Part shown: piece after piece, positions 50,177 through 59,344 of the stretch | How positions within the stretch are numbered: position 1 is the stretch's first letter | Layout of the letters: each line of letters begins with the position of its first letter | Assembly: GCF_014204795.1 (NCBI RefSeq) | Contig: NZ_JACHMB010000001.1 | Coordinates: 7,948,501 to 8,012,500, forward strand | Length of the DNA: 64,000 nucleotides | Direction of reading: 5' to 3' | Origin: Nonomuraea jabiensis | GTDB lineage: Bacteria > Actinomycetota > Actinomycetes > Streptosporangiales > Streptosporangiaceae | Position numbers and translations under genes: made by a program | The notes under the pieces: model-generated | What the model was told of the DNA's origin: nothing | The model's input: the letters and a program-made list of their open reading frames with translations, nothing else | The model's database searches: none

Positions 50177-51463
50177 GTGAGACCTTTACGCGTCCGATTG
50201 CTCGCAGCCGTCGCACTGGTCGCCGCGAGCCTCCTCGTAGCGGCTCCGGCCGATGCGGCGTCCACACCATCCGCAGAAGTGCTCTTCGACGGAGGCAACG
50301 AGGCCTACGTCAGCGGCACCTACCGGGTCGACTACCACTCCTTCCGCGCGCCGGCGGTGATCCGTACCAAGGGGAACACGGTCATCGCCTTCGCCGAAGG
50401 CCGGGTCGGCGACAACGACGACTACGGCAACATCGACCTCATCTACAAGACCTCCAGGGACTCCGGCAAGCCCGGCACCTGGTCCGGGATCAAGGCGGTG
50501 GCCACCGGGTGGCCGGACGCCGTCGGCAACCCCACCGCGGTCTTCGACGGGCAGACCGTCTACCTGTTCTTCAACCGGATGGCAGCCGGCTGGAAGAGCG
50601 TCGGCGACTTCGACAGCTGGGACGACCGCGAGGTGTGGCTGGCCTCGTCGGCCACCGACGCCAACGGCCTGCCCACGGGCGGCTGGACCCTCACCGAGAA
50701 GACCGACACGCTCAAACCGCACAAGGACCCGAGCGATCCGTTGAACAGGAGATGGTTCAACGACTCGATCGGCCCCGGCGCCGGCATCAAGATGACCGAT
50801 GGAACCCTGGTCATCCCGGCCAAGTGGCGCAACATCTACAAGCGGCCAGGGGATACTGACTGGCACTACCAGGAGCTGACGAACACCGGTGTCACCAAGA
50901 CCGACGAGGCCACGATCCTGCAGAGGTTCAGCGGCGACCTCTATCGCAACGATCGTGCCAGGTTCGCCAACGCCGGCGATCCGCCGCTGCTCAAGCGGCT
51001 GGTCGCCACCGGCACCCTCGACGGCGGCTTTTCCGGCTACGCCGATCACCTCGAGCCGGACGGCCGGGTCCTGCCCGATCCCGACTGCCAGGCCTCGACG
51101 CTGCGCTTCGCCGGGTCGCCGAACCGGATCCTGTTCCTCGGCCCCCACCCGGGCGGCGACTCCCGAAGCCGGGCCCCCATGCGCGTCTGGATGAGCTATG
51201 ACGACGGCGTCGGCTGGCCGTACACCCGCCTGCTCGGAGACTTCCCCGCGCCCCAGCCGAAGGGACGGGACGGCAGGCCGAACGTGAACGGGGTCGAAGG
51301 GGGTTACTCCAGCATGCTGCAGACCGCCGACAATCAGGTCGGCGCGGCCATCGAGTGGGGTGAGCAGAACAGCTCGGGCAGCGACAAGAACATGAGCATC
51401 ATCTTCCGCCGCTTCCACCCCACCTGGGTCGCCAACGGCCGCCCGGAACCGCCGCCGGGATAG
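50177..51463 (+). CDS. Secreted sialidase-fold (BNR repeat) glycosidase-like protein
   Basis: This exported 428-residue protein has a six-bladed sialidase-like propeller. The signal peptide covers residues 1-28 (PADA). FRAPAVIRTKGNTVIAFAEGR (about residues 55-75) matches the arginine-bearing first blade of bacterial sialidases, and YKTSRDSGKPGTWS is an Asp-box. GVEGGYSSMLQTADNQVGAAIEWG near the C-terminus holds the expected Glu/Tyr region. A release of sialic acid or another acidic sugar is possible but not proven. A TACTTT hexamer ends seven bases before the GTG, which suggests a leaderless message independent of the upstream operon. Confidence 0.75.
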   Translation: MRPLRVRLLAAVALVAASLLVAAPADAASTPSAEVLFDGGNEAYVSGTYRVDYHSFRAPAVIRTKGNTVIAFAEGRVGDNDDYGNIDLIYKTSRDSGKPGTWSGIKAVATGWPDAVGNPTAVFDGQTVYLFFNRMAAGWKSVGDFDSWDDREVWLASSATDANGLPTGGWTLTEKTDTLKPHKDPSDPLNRRWFNDSIGPGAGIKMTDGTLVIPAKWRNIYKRPGDTDWHYQELTNTGVTKTDEATILQRFSGDLYRNDRARFANAGDPPLLKRLVATGTLDGGFSGYADHLEPDGRVLPDPDCQASTLRFAGSPNRILFLGPHPGGDSRSRAPMRVWMSYDDGVGWPYTRLLGDFPAPQPKGRDGRPNVNGVEGGYSSMLQTADNQVGAAIEWGEQNSSGSDKNMSIIFRRFHPTWVANGRPEPPPG

Positions 51464-51542
51464 CCGCCCCCAGGCGCTCCGCCATCTCAAACTCCTCGCA
51501 TCGCCCCAGCAACCCACGACACGCTGACCTGACAGAGCACTG

Positions 51543-53480
51543 CTAGGAAATGTGCCGGCCGCGGGCGTCGGGCACGCCTGACTTGCGGAAGAAGTAGGCG
51601 TTGATCTGGTCGCGCCACTCCTCGGCGCAGCGGACCTGCTCGTCGAGCCGCTCCTTGACCCGGGCGTACAGGTCCGGGTCGACGGCGTCGGTGTCGGCGA
51701 GCTTCTCCCAGTGAAGCCGTATCTCGGCCGCCTCCTCCGCTCCCGCGAAGTGCGTGTCGTAGATGTGCTGGATGACCGTCGAGCCGCTGTGCAGCACGTG
51801 CCCGTACGGGACGTGGTGGAAGAACAGCAGCAGCTCGTCGGGGCAGCGCTCGAGCGACTCGTAGATGTCCGACCACGGCTGCGGGTACTGGCCGGTGAAG
51901 CCGGTGCCGGTGGCGCGCGTGCGGTCCACGCCCACGCCGTCGCGGTCGGCGAAGTGGTACGTGCCCCACGGCGTGTACTCGTAGCCGTCCACGTCCGGCC
52001 CGTAGTGGTGACCGGGGCGCACCATGAAGCCGACGCCGAGCGGCGCGGTGTAGCGCTCGTACGTGCGCCACGACCCGTCCATCATGGCGTGCAGGGTGCG
52101 CCGCAGCGACTCGCCGGGCCAGGCGAAGGTGAGGTCGATCCACTCGTCGAGGACGGCGGCCGGGTCGAGGCCCGGGTCCCAGGCGAGGCGGCCGAACGCG
52201 TACAGGTTGGCCTGCGCGAGCGGGTGGCCGGTCCAGTAGCGGTCGTCGCCCACGTTGGAGACCGCGACCAGGTCGCCCGTCTCGGCGACGTTCTCGAACG
52301 CGAGGATCTCGCTCCACATGGGGGCCAGGTAGCAGACGTGCCGCTGCTGGCCGGTGTACTCCTGCGTCACCTGCAGCTCCACCGCCAGGCGGGTGCCCTG
52401 CATCTCCAGGATCACCGGGGAGACCGGCTCGCGCGTCTGGAAGTCCATGGGACCGTGCTTGACCTGCAGGATCGCGTTGCCGGCGAACCGGCCGTCGAGC
52501 GGGGCGAAGTGGTCGTAGGCGGCGCGGGCGCGGTCGGTCGAGCGGTCGCGCCAGTCCTGGCGGTGGTTGTAGACGAAGGCCCGCCAGTGCACGACCCCGC
52601 CGAAGGGGGCCAGGGCCTCGGCGAGCATGTTCGCGCCGTCGGCGTGGGTGCGCCCGTACGCGAACGGGCCCGGCTGGCCCTCCGAGTCGGCCTTCACCAC
52701 GTACCCGCCGAAGTCGGGGATCGCCGCGTACACCTGCTCGGTGGTCCGCGCCCACCACGCGCGCACGCCCTCGTCGAGCGGGTCGGCGGTGGGCAGGCCG
52801 CCGAGGGCGATTGGGGAGGCGAAGTTGACCGACAGGTGCACGCGGATCCCGTACGGGCGCAGCTCGGCCGCGATCGCGGCCACCTCGCCGAGCCGGTCGG
52901 TCAGCAGGCGGGCCTCGGTGGCGTGCACGTTCACGTTGTTGATCGCGACCGCGTTGACGCCGGAGGCGGCCAGCAGCCGCCCGTAGGCCCGCACGCGGGT
53001 CAGGTCCGGGCGGAGCGCGCCGTCGGACCAGAAGATCGACCCGCCCGCGTAACCGCGCTCGACCTGGCCCATCACCGGGTGCACGTCGATGTTGTCCCAG
53101 TGGTCGAGCATGCGCCGGCGCATCGCGGGCCGGTGGTGCTCCGGCTCCCTGTCGGGCCCGAACGCGGCCTCGCCGAGCCGTACGACGTGGAAGAACCCGT
53201 ACAGCAGCCCGGCCGGATCGCCGCCGGTCACGGTCGTGACGCCGTCCCGCCGCGCGATCGCGTACCCGTCGGCGCCCTCGGCCGCGTTCAGGCTCAGCAC
53301 GAGGTCGTACGGGCCCTCGGCGGCGCCGCCGTACCGGGCGCGGGCCCGCTCGACCTCCGCCCGCACGGTCTCGGCGAGCGGCCCGTCGGCCTGCACGAGG
53401 GTACGGCGGGAACCGATCGCCCGGAACGCCTCGGGCGGCAGCCACGCCGCGTGGACGTCGGTCAGTTCGGGAATGGTCAC
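51543..53480 (-). CDS. aguA: Alpha-glucuronidase, glycoside hydrolase family 67
   Basis: This 645-residue intracellular enzyme removes (4-O-methyl-)glucuronic acid from the non-reducing end of short xylo-oligosaccharides. The catalytic residues are all present: the acid Glu in VKADSEGQPGP, and the base pair Asp in HGPMDFQTREP and Glu in AVELQVTQEYTGQ. The three-domain GH67 layout and length are normal, and no signal peptide is present. The GTG is chosen because AAGGAGCC lies before it. It is convergent with the sialidase-like gene and probably works with the GH3 enzyme and LplA-type importer on aldouronates from glucuronoxylan. Confidence 0.94.
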   Translation of the reverse strand: MTIPELTDVHAAWLPPEAFRAIGSRRTLVQADGPLAETVRAEVERARARYGGAAEGPYDLVLSLNAAEGADGYAIARRDGVTTVTGGDPAGLLYGFFHVVRLGEAAFGPDREPEHHRPAMRRRMLDHWDNIDVHPVMGQVERGYAGGSIFWSDGALRPDLTRVRAYGRLLAASGVNAVAINNVNVHATEARLLTDRLGEVAAIAAELRPYGIRVHLSVNFASPIALGGLPTADPLDEGVRAWWARTTEQVYAAIPDFGGYVVKADSEGQPGPFAYGRTHADGANMLAEALAPFGGVVHWRAFVYNHRQDWRDRSTDRARAAYDHFAPLDGRFAGNAILQVKHGPMDFQTREPVSPVILEMQGTRLAVELQVTQEYTGQQRHVCYLAPMWSEILAFENVAETGDLVAVSNVGDDRYWTGHPLAQANLYAFGRLAWDPGLDPAAVLDEWIDLTFAWPGESLRRTLHAMMDGSWRTYERYTAPLGVGFMVRPGHHYGPDVDGYEYTPWGTYHFADRDGVGVDRTRATGTGFTGQYPQPWSDIYESLERCPDELLLFFHHVPYGHVLHSGSTVIQHIYDTHFAGAEEAAEIRLHWEKLADTDAVDPDLYARVKERLDEQVRCAEEWRDQINAYFFRKSGVPDARGRHIS

Positions 53481-53537
53481 GAGGCTCCTTCGGTCGGTCA
53501 CCGAGGGATGAATCTACCGAAACCCGATCAGGGATGG

Positions 53538-53569
53538 CCTGCCCGCCCCCGTGTGAGGAGGCGGGCAGG
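53538..53569 (-). terminator. Terminator after the secreted PIG-L deacetylase gene
   Basis: CCTGCCCGCC and GGCGGGCAGG form a perfect ten-base stem with a 12-base loop, eight bases past the deacetylase stop. It should end the operon and separate it from the alpha-glucuronidase gene, whose own promoter would then lie in the about 55 bases between. Confidence 0.7.
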
Positions 53570-53577
53570 ACCGGGCT

Positions 53578-56262
53578 TCAGCGGACCTTCACCTGCGAGG
53601 CCGCCGTGCCGCCGCCGGGCGCCTCCCAGCCCGCCACCACCGCCGGGTGGGCGGCCAGGGCGCGGGTCAGGGGCACGGTGACGGTCGTGACGCCCTTGCG
53701 GGAGACCGTGACGACGCGGCTGCCCGCCGTCCCCTGGGCGTCGCGGACGAACAGGTGCGCCTTACCAGGCGCGTTCGCCCGCAGCGTCACCTTCGCCCCC
53801 TCCTGGCCGGTGGTCGCGGAGACGGCCTGGCCGCTCTCCGATTCCTTGGCCGCCGGGCCGCCCGCGAGCGGGACGTGCACCCGGACCGCCTGCTCCAGCG
53901 ACTGCGGCGAGTCCAGGCTGGACAGGGCGGTGTCGGGGATCACCGGGTCGGGGACCGGCCGGTCCGCGGGCGGCCGGTAGCCGGCCAGCGTGGCCACGCC
54001 CCACCGGTACGGGTCACCCTGCACGCCGCCCCACGTCGACCAGCCGATCCGGGTCTGGCCGGTCTTGTCCTGGGTGTCGGAGTCGTACACGAGGATGTTC
54101 AGCCCGAGGTGGGCGGGGTCGATCGAGCCGGGCAGGAGCTCCAGGGGGATCGACATCTCCACCGTGTACCCGCCCGAGGCGACCTTCGAGGCCACCCGCA
54201 TGCCGGGAGCGGTCTGCTCGCCCGGCCCCTGCCGGTTGTCGGCGTCCCGCAGGAAGCACGGCGGGCCTGTCGTCGCGGACCCGGCGACATCAGAACCCGC
54301 CGTCACCGGCAGCACCGCGGCCTTGAAGGTGGTCGAGGTGTTCTCGGACGTGCCACGCGGGTCGAGCGTGACCTCCACCGCGTCGGTACGCCAGTGCCGC
54401 TTGCAGTCGGCGGCGGCCAGCCGGGTGCCGAGCACGTCGTCCTGCACCTGGACCAGCAGGTAGAGGGTGTCGTCGTGCCACGCGAGCCGGGCCGTGCCGG
54501 AGCAGTCGGCCGCGGACGAGCAGGCTGTGCCCTCCCACAGCCGCGAGATGTCGAGCGCGGGCCCCGGGTACTCGCCGTCGCCCGCCACGCCGTCCACGGT
54601 GGGTGACGCCTGCGGCACGGAGGCCGCCGGGACCAGTTCGAGCGCCGGCTTGCTCGCGACCGCGCCGTCCACGCTGATGGTGTAGGCGTAGTCGCCGCCC
54701 TGGTTGGACGTCTTCAACGACGGGTCGGAGTTCGTGACGGTGAACGGCACCGTCGTCGAGGCCCCGGCAGCCAGGTCGCTGTAGGGAGCCTCCACGCGGT
54801 CCGCGGTGAACCCGGCGGGCAGGTCCACGCGCACGGTCCCCGACCTGGCGGCGTCGCTGAGGTTGGTCACCACGACGCCGACCTGACGGGAGCCGCCGGA
54901 GGGCAGCGTGAGCACGGGGGTGACGATGCCGCGCAGCTGCGGCACGCCGACCTCGGAGGTCCACTTCTCGTACTGGGCGACCTGGGGGAGGAGCTGCTGC
55001 CCGGCCCGTACGGGCGGGCTGAGCTCGACCTGCCGGTCCGTGTAGCCGCGCCCCCGCTCGGTGGTCAGCGTGGCCGAGACGCGCGCCCGCCCGGTGCCGG
55101 TCGTGGGAGTGACGGTGAACGTCGCCGTGCCGGTGCGCCCGGCGGTGAGCCCGCCCAGCTCGCCCGAGCCGCTGACCTGCCAGCCCGCGGGCACGCCCAG
55201 CGTCACCGACGAGCGGCCCAGCGGCTCGCGGGACGGCGCGGTCGCGCTGACCTTGACGGTGAACGGCGTGCCGGGCCGGACGTCGAACGTGCTGGTGCGC
55301 AGCCCGAACAGGGTGCCCAGCGGGACCGCCCCGCTCGCCCTGGTCAGCGCGCCGTCGAGGATCGCCGTGGGCGCGGCCGCCGCCGCGCTGCCGGGCTCGG
55401 GGAACGGCACCCGCGAGTCCACCTGCGTGAAGAAGTCGCAGCCGAGCTGGTTGGGATCCGACGGCATGTCGGGGAAGACGGCCCAGCCCTGGGAGGCGTA
55501 CGTGCGCTGGGCGTCGCGCTCGATCGCGGCCCACGTCTTGCCCTGGGCCTGGGAGGGGCGTCCGCTCCACACGCCGTACACGTTCTGCGCGGGGTTGGCC
55601 GGGCGGAAGGTCGAGGCGCAGGACGGGCCGATCTGGGAGGTGCCGCGCCCGCCGCCGAGCAGCAGCCGGGCCGGCGCGAACGGGCGCAGCCCCTCGCGGG
55701 TGATCTGCTCGGGGAACACCTTGGGGTCGGCCGCCGCGTAGAACGCCTGCACGGCCAGCCGCGCCGCCTGCTGGTGGTTGCCGTGGTTGCCGGGGGAGGG
55801 CGCCGGGTCCATGGTCAGGATGACCTCGGGCCTGGTCTGGCGGACCACCCGCACGACCTTCTCCAGGGTGTCCGCGCCCCAGATCTGGTCGGTCAGCGGG
55901 GCGCTCACCGTGTAGTAGAAGTCGACGTCGTCGAGGTTGAACACCTCGCGCACGCCCGCCTTGCCGACCGCCGCCCGCTCCTCGGACTCGCGCAGCAGCC
56001 CGAGCGCCGGGCCTTCCTCGGGCCCGACGGCGTTGCCGCCGCCCTCGCCGCGGGTGACGGTGACGACGCCGGTGCGTACGCGGTGGTCCTCGTTCCACTG
56101 GCCGAGCGTGGACAGGCTGAACGCCTCGTCGTCGGGGTGGGCCCCGACGAACAGCGCGTCGAGGTCCACCGGAGCGCCGGCGGTGGAGGCGGCGGAGGGA
56201 ACGGCGGGTGAGAGGGCGAGCGCGACCGTGGCGGCCAGCACCAGGGACAGGCGTTTACGCAT
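53578..56262 (-). CDS. Secreted multidomain PIG-L deacetylase with NEW3-like and CBM9-like domains
   Basis: This is an exported 894-residue protein. The signal peptide is at 1-25 (PSAAS). The PIG-L deacetylase domain (about 34-300) has HPDDE at 42-46 and the second metal pair in GNHGNH at 158-163. Next come two beta-sandwich regions of NEW3/alpha-galactosidase-associated type (about 325-550). A CBM9/DOMON-like sugar-binding domain (about 565-770) begins SPTVDGVAGDGEYPGPALD, and a short C-terminal beta domain follows. It probably removes acetyl groups from an N-acetylated amino sugar bound outside the cell. It lies 16 bases after a sugar permease gene, last in an importer operon, so its product is probably what the importer takes up. 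Confidence 0.82.
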   Translation of the reverse strand: MRKRLSLVLAATVALALSPAVPSAASTAGAPVDLDALFVGAHPDDEAFSLSTLGQWNEDHRVRTGVVTVTRGEGGGNAVGPEEGPALGLLRESEERAAVGKAGVREVFNLDDVDFYYTVSAPLTDQIWGADTLEKVVRVVRQTRPEVILTMDPAPSPGNHGNHQQAARLAVQAFYAAADPKVFPEQITREGLRPFAPARLLLGGGRGTSQIGPSCASTFRPANPAQNVYGVWSGRPSQAQGKTWAAIERDAQRTYASQGWAVFPDMPSDPNQLGCDFFTQVDSRVPFPEPGSAAAAAPTAILDGALTRASGAVPLGTLFGLRTSTFDVRPGTPFTVKVSATAPSREPLGRSSVTLGVPAGWQVSGSGELGGLTAGRTGTATFTVTPTTGTGRARVSATLTTERGRGYTDRQVELSPPVRAGQQLLPQVAQYEKWTSEVGVPQLRGIVTPVLTLPSGGSRQVGVVVTNLSDAARSGTVRVDLPAGFTADRVEAPYSDLAAGASTTVPFTVTNSDPSLKTSNQGGDYAYTISVDGAVASKPALELVPAASVPQASPTVDGVAGDGEYPGPALDISRLWEGTACSSAADCSGTARLAWHDDTLYLLVQVQDDVLGTRLAAADCKRHWRTDAVEVTLDPRGTSENTSTTFKAAVLPVTAGSDVAGSATTGPPCFLRDADNRQGPGEQTAPGMRVASKVASGGYTVEMSIPLELLPGSIDPAHLGLNILVYDSDTQDKTGQTRIGWSTWGGVQGDPYRWGVATLAGYRPPADRPVPDPVIPDTALSSLDSPQSLEQAVRVHVPLAGGPAAKESESGQAVSATTGQEGAKVTLRANAPGKAHLFVRDAQGTAGSRVVTVSRKGVTTVTVPLTRALAAHPAVVAGWEAPGGGTAASQVKVR

Positions 56263-56278
56263 GGAACCTCCGGAACAG

Positions 56279-57079
56279 TTACTCGCGGACCGCCCCTTGG
56301 AGCAGGCCGCGGACGAAGTGACGCTGGAGGAACAAGTAGAAGATCACGACCGGGGTCGCGACGATGACGGAGCCGGCGGCCAGCAGGGTGAAGCCGGAGG
56401 TGTACTGGCCCTGGAAGAAGGCCAGCCCCAGCGGCGCGGTCCGCAGCGACTCGCTGGTGACCATGATGAGCGGGATGAGGAACTCGTTCCACGTCCACAT
56501 GAAGACCAGCACGGTCAGCGTGACGACGGCGGGCCGGGCCGGCGGCACCAGCACCTGCCACAGGATGCGCCACGTCGAGGCGCCGTCGATGCGGGCGGCC
56601 TCCACGATGGCCCGGTTGGAGGCCCGGAAGTAGGCCCGCATCCAGAACGTGCCGAACGCCACCGACAGCGCCACCTGCGGCAGCGCCACCGACCAGAACG
56701 TGTCGATCAGGCCGAGCGAGCGCAGGTCGAAGTAGAGCGGCACCGCGATGGCCTCGCTCGGCATCATGATCCCGAGCATGAACAGGTAGAACAGCACCGA
56801 CTGGCCGCGAAAGCGCATGGTGCCGAACGCGTACCCGCTCAGGATCGACAGCACCACGCTCACGACCACGACGAACGACGACACCGCCAGGCTGGTGCGC
56901 AGGTACGTGCCGAACCGCCCGATCTCCCACGCCGCCGCGAAGTTGCCCAGCCCGGAGGTGCCCCCGCTGTCGGCGGGACCGAGCGCGGCGGCCAGGATCG
57001 TCACGATGGGGAAGAGCGCGAAGGCGGCGAACGCCGACAGGATCACGTAGTTGGCCAGCCGCTCGCCCCGCGAGATCAC
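56279..57079 (-). CDS. Carbohydrate ABC transporter permease (MalG type)
   Basis: This is a 266-residue permease with six helices. MalG-type features are the EAA loop NRAIVEAARIDGASTWRILWQVLVPPARPA (about residues 145-174) and the closing LQRHFVRGLLQGAVRE. The GTG overlaps the stop of the MalF-type gene (GTGA), with an AGGAGG just before. It is paired with the next gene upstream as a heterodimeric membrane channel; the ATPase must come from elsewhere. Confidence 0.92.
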   Translation of the reverse strand: MISRGERLANYVILSAFAAFALFPIVTILAAALGPADSGGTSGLGNFAAAWEIGRFGTYLRTSLAVSSFVVVVSVVLSILSGYAFGTMRFRGQSVLFYLFMLGIMMPSEAIAVPLYFDLRSLGLIDTFWSVALPQVALSVAFGTFWMRAYFRASNRAIVEAARIDGASTWRILWQVLVPPARPAVVTLTVLVFMWTWNEFLIPLIMVTSESLRTAPLGLAFFQGQYTSGFTLLAAGSVIVATPVVIFYLFLQRHFVRGLLQGAVRE

Positions 57080-57966
57080 GACACCCTCCTGTCGGCGAAC
57101 CGGTTGATCCCGAACGAGATCACGAAGATGACCACCGTGAGCGTGACGCCGATGGCCGCGGCCGAGCCGATCTGGCTGAGCCCGAAGGCCCGGTGGTAGA
57201 CCTCGTACGACGGCACCGACGTCGAGTCGCCTGGCCCGCCGCGCGTCGTGACGTACACCAGGTCGAACGTGCGCAGCGCGGCGATCACGGTCAGCGTCAG
57301 CGCGACGGCGATCTCCCCGCGCACCGACGGCAGCGTGACCGCGAAGAACTCCCTGACCGCGCCCGCCCCGTCCAGCCGCGCCGCCTCGTACAGCTCGCCG
57401 GGGATGCGGCTCATCCCGGCCAGCAGCAGCACGGTCACCAGCCCGGTCTCGAACCACGTGCCCACCACCCCGACCGCGGGCAGCGCGAACGTGTAGTCGC
57501 CCAGCCAGCCCCGCGTCAGCGAGTCGAGCCCGAGCGCGCCGAGCAGGCTGTTGAGCGTGCCGTCGGGCGCGTAGACCCGCCGCCAGGCCACGGCCACCAC
57601 GACCATGGCCACCACCTGCGGCAGGAACACGACCGTGCGGAAGAAGCCGAGGCCGCGCACCTTGGCGTGGTTGAGGATCGCGGCCAGCCCCAGCCCGATG
57701 GCCAGCGGCGCGGCCGCGTAGAAGACGACCAGCACCAGCGCGTGGCCGAAGGCCGCCCGCAGCCCCTCGTCGGAGACGATCGCGAGGTAGTTGTCCAGGC
57801 CGACCCAGCGGCCGAGCGACAGGCCGTCCCAGTCGTACAGCGACAGCTGCACCGCGCGCCCGATCGGATAGAGCAGGAACGCCGCGTAGACGGCGAAGGC
57901 CGGCAGCAGGTAGAGGTAGGCGACGCGGCGAGGCTCTCCAGGAGGCCCCGCGCTTCTTGCTGCCAT
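57076..57966 (-). CDS. Carbohydrate ABC transporter permease (MalF type)
   Basis: This is a 296-residue permease with six helices. After a basic N-terminus come VAYLYLLPAFAVYAAFLLYPIGRAVQLSLYDWDG, typical of MalF/UgpA, and the EAA loop GELYEAARLDGAGAVREFFAVTLPSVRGE (about residues 190-218). It starts two bases past the binding-lipoprotein gene region and overlaps the MalG-type gene. It forms the membrane part of the importer in the kinase-deacetylase operon. Confidence 0.92.
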   Translation of the reverse strand: MAARSAGPPGEPRRVAYLYLLPAFAVYAAFLLYPIGRAVQLSLYDWDGLSLGRWVGLDNYLAIVSDEGLRAAFGHALVLVVFYAAAPLAIGLGLAAILNHAKVRGLGFFRTVVFLPQVVAMVVVAVAWRRVYAPDGTLNSLLGALGLDSLTRGWLGDYTFALPAVGVVGTWFETGLVTVLLLAGMSRIPGELYEAARLDGAGAVREFFAVTLPSVRGEIAVALTLTVIAALRTFDLVYVTTRGGPGDSTSVPSYEVYHRAFGLSQIGSAAAIGVTLTVVIFVISFGINRFADRRVS

Positions 57967-57968
57967 GC

Positions 57969-59333
57969 TCAGCCGTTGCTCTCGACGAAGGTCTTGTAGT
58001 CCTTCTCCAGCGTGGCCAGGAACTCCTGCGGGGTCTGCTTCTTGGCCAGCAGGTCCTGCAGCGCCGCGCCCAGCGTGTCGGCGAACGTCGGGGTGGCGTA
58101 GTCGAGGTACGGCACCAGCCCGTCCTTCGCCGTGACCGTGCCGAACGCGGTGAAGACGTCCTGCTGCGGCCCCGCCGGGACGCTCTGCTGCGCGGTGTCG
58201 GCGACCGGCAGGTTGCCGGTGGTGGTCAGCACCTTCATCGCGTCGGCGTTGGTGATGAAGTCGATGTACGCCGCCGCGGCGTCAGGGTTGGGGCTCTTGG
58301 CCGTGATCGCGAACGGCAGCCCGGTCCCGCCGGTCGCCACGGGCGGCGCACCGGCCGCGGCGCCCGGCGGCAGCATGAAGCCCAGGTCCTTGCCCAGCGC
58401 CTTCTGCAGGTCGGCGAGCAGCCAGGTGCCCCCGATCAGGAAGACGCCCTCGCCCTTGCCGAACGCCTGCCACGCCGGGTCGTAGCCCTGGCCGTTGAAG
58501 CCCTTGTTGAAGTAGCCCTTGTCGACCCAGCCGACGAGCTCCTCGGCGGCCCTGGTGTTCTCCGGCGTGTTCCACGAGGCGCCCTTGCGGCCGAAGGCCA
58601 GCGTGCTGATCTGGTCGGCGGGCACGCCCCGGCTCTGCACCGTGCCGAACACGTGGATGGCCGGCCACTTGTCGAGGTTGCCCAGCTGCATCGGCACCTC
58701 GCCGGCGGTCTTGGCCTTGGCCAGCGCGGCGTCGAAGTCGGCCCACGTCGCGGGCGGCTGCACGCCGAGCTTGGCCAGCTTGGCCTTGTTGTAGAAGATG
58801 CCGACGACCTCGCCGACCTGCGGCAGGCCGTACAGGTTGCCCTCGCCGAAGGTCTTGCCGTCGGCGCTGTAGCTCGAATAGCGCAGCACCGACTGCGGGT
58901 AGCGCTTCTTCCACCCGTACGCCTCGGCGTAGGCGTCCAGCGGGCGCAGCTGCCCGGCCTTGACGAACGCGCCCATCGACGAGCGGCCGTTGTTGGCCTC
59001 CACGATGTCGGGCGGCTCGTTGCCGCTCAGGGCCAGGCGCAGGGTCGTGTTGAGGTCGTCGAAGGAGCGGCTCACCCGGTTGATCTTGATGTTCGGGTAC
59101 TTCGCCTGGAAGGCGTCGTTGAGCTGCTTCATCTGGGCGGCCTGCCCGCCGCGTACCTCCTGGTCCCAGATCGTCAGGGTGACGTTGCCGAGCGCCGCCG
59201 CGTCGGTGCGCACCGCCGAGGCGGAGGGCTGCGCGGCGGTGGCCGACGGTGGGGCGGAGGAGCCGGGGGCGCACGCGGTCACGGCCAGAGCGGTGGTGGC
59301 GAGCACGGCGAGCGCTCGGAGCGGGGGGTTCAT
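57969..59333 (-). CDS. Carbohydrate-binding lipoprotein of an ABC importer (family 1 extracellular SBP)
   Basis: This 454-residue solute-binding lipoprotein has lipobox AVTAC (Cys22) and a Ser/Ala/Pro-rich linker. The mature protein is a type II maltose-binding-like fold: LTIWDQEVRGGQAAQMKQLNDAFQAKYPNIK at the start, GNEPPDIVEANNG, GVFLIGGTWLLADLQKALG, and SPNPDAAAAYIDFITN near the end. It follows a PfkB kinase gene after 11 bases and precedes the two permeases. The ligand is unknown, but the operon suggests a glycoside with an amino sugar. Confidence 0.92.
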   Translation of the reverse strand: MNPPLRALAVLATTALAVTACAPGSSAPPSATAAQPSASAVRTDAAALGNVTLTIWDQEVRGGQAAQMKQLNDAFQAKYPNIKINRVSRSFDDLNTTLRLALSGNEPPDIVEANNGRSSMGAFVKAGQLRPLDAYAEAYGWKKRYPQSVLRYSSYSADGKTFGEGNLYGLPQVGEVVGIFYNKAKLAKLGVQPPATWADFDAALAKAKTAGEVPMQLGNLDKWPAIHVFGTVQSRGVPADQISTLAFGRKGASWNTPENTRAAEELVGWVDKGYFNKGFNGQGYDPAWQAFGKGEGVFLIGGTWLLADLQKALGKDLGFMLPPGAAAGAPPVATGGTGLPFAITAKSPNPDAAAAYIDFITNADAMKVLTTTGNLPVADTAQQSVPAGPQQDVFTAFGTVTAKDGLVPYLDYATPTFADTLGAALQDLLAKKQTPQEFLATLEKDYKTFVESNG

Positions 59334-59344
59334 GGTGTTACTCC

